Positions 61,034 to 64,000 of a DNA stretch of 64,000 bases are shown in pieces. The position numbers were made by a program, and so were the translations under genes. The DNA is from Nitrospira sp. (GTDB lineage: Bacteria > Nitrospirota > Nitrospiria > Nitrospirales > Nitrospiraceae), in NCBI GenBank assembly GCA_018242685.1, contig JAFEBM010000025.1:1-64000 (forward strand), read 5' to 3'. Below the pieces are notes generated by a model. The model was not told the origin of the DNA. It did not search any database and worked only from the letters and a program-made list of their open reading frames with translations. Each line of letters starts with the position of its first letter. Within the stretch, counting starts at the first letter, position 1.

Positions 61034-62004
61034 TGTCTGATACCACCGTGGATCTATCCATCGCGATCGTGAGTTATAACACCAGAGCGCTCTTGCTTGA
61101 TTGCCTAAGATCGTTGTTCGAGTCCACTCTCGCGACCCGATTTGAAGTGATCGTCGTCGATAACGACTCCAAGGACGGGACGGTGGAAGCCATTCGAATA
61201 AGCTATCCCACGGTGCACATCATCGTGAATCACGAGAACCGAGGTTTCTCAAAGGGTGTCAATCAAGCGTTGGAGGTTGGTACTGGACGATATCTTCTCA
61301 TGTTGAACAGCGATACGTTGGTGCGACGGCAGGCATTGGGTCGGATGGTGGCATGTCTTGATGGAGATCCGGAGATCGGGGCCGTCGGGTGCAAACAATG
61401 GACGGAAAACGGCCGGCTATACCAGTCCTGTTTCCCATTCCCTTCGATCCAGGACCATCTCATCCACGCATCCTTCCTTCGAAAATTCGCTCCGGCATGG
61501 CCGGAGGCGTTGGCGGCTGGGCAGGCCGTCGACTGCACGAAATCGCAAGATGTGGACTGGGTCAATGGAGCCTGCTTGATGGTCCGGACGGATCTGCTGA
61601 GGGCCTGCGGCGGATTGGATGAAGGCTACTTCATGTATTTTGAAGATGTCGATTTATGCCGAACCATTCACCAGCGAGGCTATCGCATTCGGCATCTGGC
61701 CGACGCGGACATCGTACATTTGATCGGCCGGAGCGGAGCGCGGGATCGTACTCGACTGAACCTCGTATGGGAGTTCAGCCGTATTCGCTACGTGGAGAAA
61801 CACTTTCCGCTATTCAAGCGTTGGATCATGAAAGCGTGGATCGCGCTCGGCGCGATCGTGCGGCTGATCGGTGCGATCGGCCGCCGCCCGTCAACCGTGA
61901 ATGACTGCTCGCTCGACATGTATGTCTCGGTTGTACAACGACTCTGGCACTGGGGGCAGCCGGTTCCATCAAGGCTCCTGTGGACCGGGCCGAAGAGAGG
62001 ATAG
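61033..62004 (+). CDS. Glycosyltransferase family 2
   Basis: 323 residues from ATG 61033, which overlaps the flippase stop codon. The GT-A fold shows LSIAIVSYNTRALLLDCLRS, VIVVDNDSKDGTVEAI, NRGFSKGVNQAL and the metal site LMLNSDTLV. WVNGACLMVRTDLLRACGGLDEGYFMYFEDVDLC (given in part as NGACLMVR and YFEDVDLC) is the usual acceptor-side motif of rhamnosyltransferase-like enzymes. It overlaps the next gene by 25 bases. A longer frame starting at 60544 lies within the flippase gene. Confidence 0.9.
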   Translation: MSDTTVDLSIAIVSYNTRALLLDCLRSLFESTLATRFEVIVVDNDSKDGTVEAIRISYPTVHIIVNHENRGFSKGVNQALEVGTGRYLLMLNSDTLVRRQALGRMVACLDGDPEIGAVGCKQWTENGRLYQSCFPFPSIQDHLIHASFLRKFAPAWPEALAAGQAVDCTKSQDVDWVNGACLMVRTDLLRACGGLDEGYFMYFEDVDLCRTIHQRGYRIRHLADADIVHLIGRSGARDRTRLNLVWEFSRIRYVEKHFPLFKRWIMKAWIALGAIVRLIGAIGRRPSTVNDCSLDMYVSVVQRLWHWGQPVPSRLLWTGPKRG

Positions 62005-62753
62005 GGAGAACCGTGGAGCGAAGGGCCGCTTCTCCAACAGATACGCAGCATGTCGTGAATCTATCAGGATACGTGTGGGCGGCTCGCCAACTTGGACCGC
62101 TTGAACAGCGGTGTGTCCTGGATCTTTCATGCGGTACCGGCTATGGCAGCGACTATTTGGGTGCCTGTGCCGGTCGAATTGTGGGGATCGATTGCGTTCC
62201 CGACGTCGTCGCCAAGAGTCGGGCGGACTATCCCCGATCGAATGTCACGTTTCTTGCGATGGACGCTTGTGCTCTGGCCTTTCGAGATGCGTCCTTTGAC
62301 TGCATCGTCTCACAAGACACCATCGAACATATCCAGGATGACAGCCGCTTCGTATCCGAGGTGACCCGAGTGCTGAAACCCAACGGCATGCTCGTCATAT
62401 TTACCCCGCACGGGAAGGGCCGTGGTATTTCTCCAACGGATCCGTATCATATTCGAGAATATACGCCGGACGAATTTAAGGCTCTGCTGCAGCCGCATTT
62501 CTCAATTGTCCGCTGGTACGGCCGTCGTCAGGGGCATCGTCTCAAGGCGGTTGAACGCTCCATGGACACCCTGCGCAATTTGGACCCGATTGGTCTTCGT
62601 AATTGCGTTCCACGACCTATTCGTCATTGGCTTGGAAGCCTGATGAGCCAAGCGCAAGGAGGGCCTGCCTTACATGAACTTGTCCCAGACGATATCGAGT
62701 ATCGCGAAGGGGTCGCGGACGACACCAATTTGATCGGGGTTTGCACCAAATGA
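61980..62753 (+). CDS. SAM-dependent methyltransferase (class I)
   Basis: 257 residues with GTG 61980; a second GTG at 62013 has GGGAGAA upstream and could be the start. The SAM loop is VLDLSCGTGYGSDYLG, the acidic second strand is IVGIDCVPDVV, and the later motif is FDCIVSQDTIEHIQDDSRFV (part). LKPNGMLVIFTPHG is the usual next strand. It probably methylates a sugar or lipid carrier in the polysaccharide pathway. The TGA overlaps the ATG of the next gene (ATGA). Confidence 0.85.
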   Translation: MDRAEERIGRTVERRAASPTDTQHVVNLSGYVWAARQLGPLEQRCVLDLSCGTGYGSDYLGACAGRIVGIDCVPDVVAKSRADYPRSNVTFLAMDACALAFRDASFDCIVSQDTIEHIQDDSRFVSEVTRVLKPNGMLVIFTPHGKGRGISPTDPYHIREYTPDEFKALLQPHFSIVRWYGRRQGHRLKAVERSMDTLRNLDPIGLRNCVPRPIRHWLGSLMSQAQGGPALHELVPDDIEYREGVADDTNLIGVCTK

Positions 62754-64000
62754 ATTGGTTTGATTCTCCAATCATAGGGAAACCCCAGATGCTTCTTCTC
62801 TCCGCAACGGTTGCAGGTCTCTTTGCCCGAACCTGGGTCATTCAGCATGCCCCTGGCCATGCGTTTGCCGCCGATCAATTATTCGATACGTTGGCGTGGA
62901 ATCTCGCGACCCTGCATCAGTTTACACTCGACGGAGTCAATCCGGCCGCGCACGTCGGCCCTCTCTATCCTCTGGTACTCGCCGGTTTCTATACCTTCGT
63001 GGGCCACCGCCCGGAATGGGTTCCGATGCTGCACGTGCTCTTCGATCTCGGCACCGCATGGTGCCTGTATCGAGTCGCGACAACATTGTGGGGTTCATGG
63101 ATCGGAGCTTGGACCGCTGCTCTCGTGTTCCTCTATCCTGCCTATTGGACATATGATCCAAGGATCAGGAGTGAAGCGCTTCTCACGCTCCTCATGAGCG
63201 TCTGGCTCTGGGCAACTGTCATCTCCGGTCAAAGTCCATCCAGCCGTCGATGTGCGTTCATGGGACTCGCGGCTGGCTTAGCTATCCTCTGCAAACCGGT
63301 GGTGCTGGTCCTAGCGCTGCTTCTCGCGGGACTCCTGTGGATCGACGGGGATCGACTTTCACGAAAGATCGGCTATGTGATCGTATACGGCGCAACCTGC
63401 GCCGTGCTCGTCATCCCTTGGTCACTACGAAACTAGATCGTCTTTCATCACATTATTCCCGTATCGGCCGGGATGGGGGCTGGACTATGGATGGGCAGTG
63501 ATCCGATTTCTCGCGGAAGCTGGCCCATGCCGGTGGAGCGGGAACAGGCCATCTGGGAAAGTGCCGGCATCACCCCGCTTCCCTATGCGCACGCGATGTA
63601 CGACGTGCAAACCGATCGGCTGTTACGTGAAAAAGGCCTGAGCCGGATCGCAGCCGATCCTATTGGCTATGTCGGTTTGACCTTCACAAGGGTGTGGGAT
63701 TTCTGGATCGGCAATTCGTTCTATTTGGCTAATGGGGAGGGGGTGACGCATGGATTGCAGACGGATGCGGCGGAGCGAGGATGGGCAGTAGCGATCTACG
63801 GGCTGTTCAAACGACTCCTCGTAGTGCCGGGCTTCATTGTTGTCGCCATATGCAGCGCCTGGGTTCATCGAAAACGCCGGCGTGACCTTCTGCCGCTCTA
63901 TCTCTTTCCTCTCGGACTTACGGCGGGCTACGTTCCATTCACGGTGGAAGCCGGTCGCTATGCTTTGCCTGTCTTACCATGCTTGATGATGCTTTCGGTG
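62750..64000 (+). pseudogene. ArnT-like membrane glycosyltransferase interrupted by TAG, continuing past the window
   Basis: The frame starts at ATG 62750 (ATGA overlap with the methyltransferase) and reads a GT-C-type membrane protein: early Asp in AADQLFDTLAWNLA, PLYPLVLAGFYTFVG and segments such as ALLTLLMSVWLWATV, to VIPWSLRN. There a TAG stands at 63434-63436. In the same frame the protein continues at once, IVFHHIIPVSAGMGAGLWMG, SDPISRGSWPMPVEREQAIW, and stays open for 188 codons to the window edge. No frameshift is needed. A Tyr codon (TAC/TAT) changed to TAG is the simplest explanation. The right end is cut by the window, so the full length is unknown. A sequencing error would make this a normal gene. 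Confidence 0.75.

Noticed and set aside
62741-63436. A complete 231-residue membrane protein ending at 63436
   Set aside because: The sequence after the TAG continues the same protein in the same frame, so this is a truncated reading of a longer gene. A frameshift was also considered and excluded because the frame does not change.

Overview
The window looks like a chromosomal segment of a Gram-negative, GC-rich bacterium, most likely of the Nitrospirota (Nitrospira type). This rests on the overall gene repertoire and protein style, not on a database match. It contains no rRNA, integrase, transposase or CRISPR array. Nearly all of it is ordinary core genome, ending on the right in an exopolysaccharide locus.

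Layout. 0.1-2.2 kb: minus-strand lipoprotein, a membrane protein and a small helical protein. 2.7-6.6 kb: two tandem paralogous B12-binding radical SAM proteins whose cluster motif is CX4CX2C. 6.7-14.2 kb: mixed small genes (J-like protein, PhzF, zinc alcohol dehydrogenase, CBS protein, MoaB, 2Fe-2S ferredoxin, GGCT, Rieske, HNH nuclease, precorrin-2 dehydrogenase, thiamine-binding protein). 14.6-18.9 kb: a large hybrid histidine kinase followed by a FadL-type porin. 19-27.8 kb, minus strand: rpsB-tsf-pyrH-frr-alr, argC-argJ, and yggX-two DUF151 nucleases-rplM-rpsI. 28-32.7 kb, minus strand: a glycosyltransferase, a secreted dimethylformamidase-like protein and a CNT-type nucleoside transporter. 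33.0 kb: tRNA-Leu(CAA). 33.4-51.4 kb, mostly plus strand: a secreted protein, a TusA-like protein, then ccsA/hemX-hemA-hemC-cobA/hemD-CBS-hemB-ribF-tilS-hpt, followed by ftsH-folP-glmM-comEC.

51.6-64 kb: an exopolysaccharide locus. It starts with a 58-residue ribbon-helix-helix protein, runs through an HD-GYP protein, outer-membrane export lipoprotein, Wzc-like chain-length/kinase protein, O-antigen-ligase-like polymerase, two GT4 enzymes, a Wzx-like flippase, a GT2 enzyme and a methyltransferase, and ends in an ArnT-like membrane glycosyltransferase with an in-frame TAG. Short overlaps between consecutive genes point to one long transcript.

Non-coding structure is unusually informative. There is a 189-bp fold-back element between phzF and the dehydrogenase gene, a telomere-like degenerate GGNTNA repeat between convergent genes, a REP-like palindrome before the radical SAM pair, twin dyads (ATGCT-N10-AGCAT, exactly 50 bp apart) upstream of the ribbon-helix-helix gene, and twin AGACA-N3-TGTCT dyads upstream of a glycosyltransferase. 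The best candidates for something undescribed are the radical SAM pair and the possible RHH/HD-GYP control of the exopolysaccharide locus. All functional assignments come from reading motifs in the sequence; no search was run.
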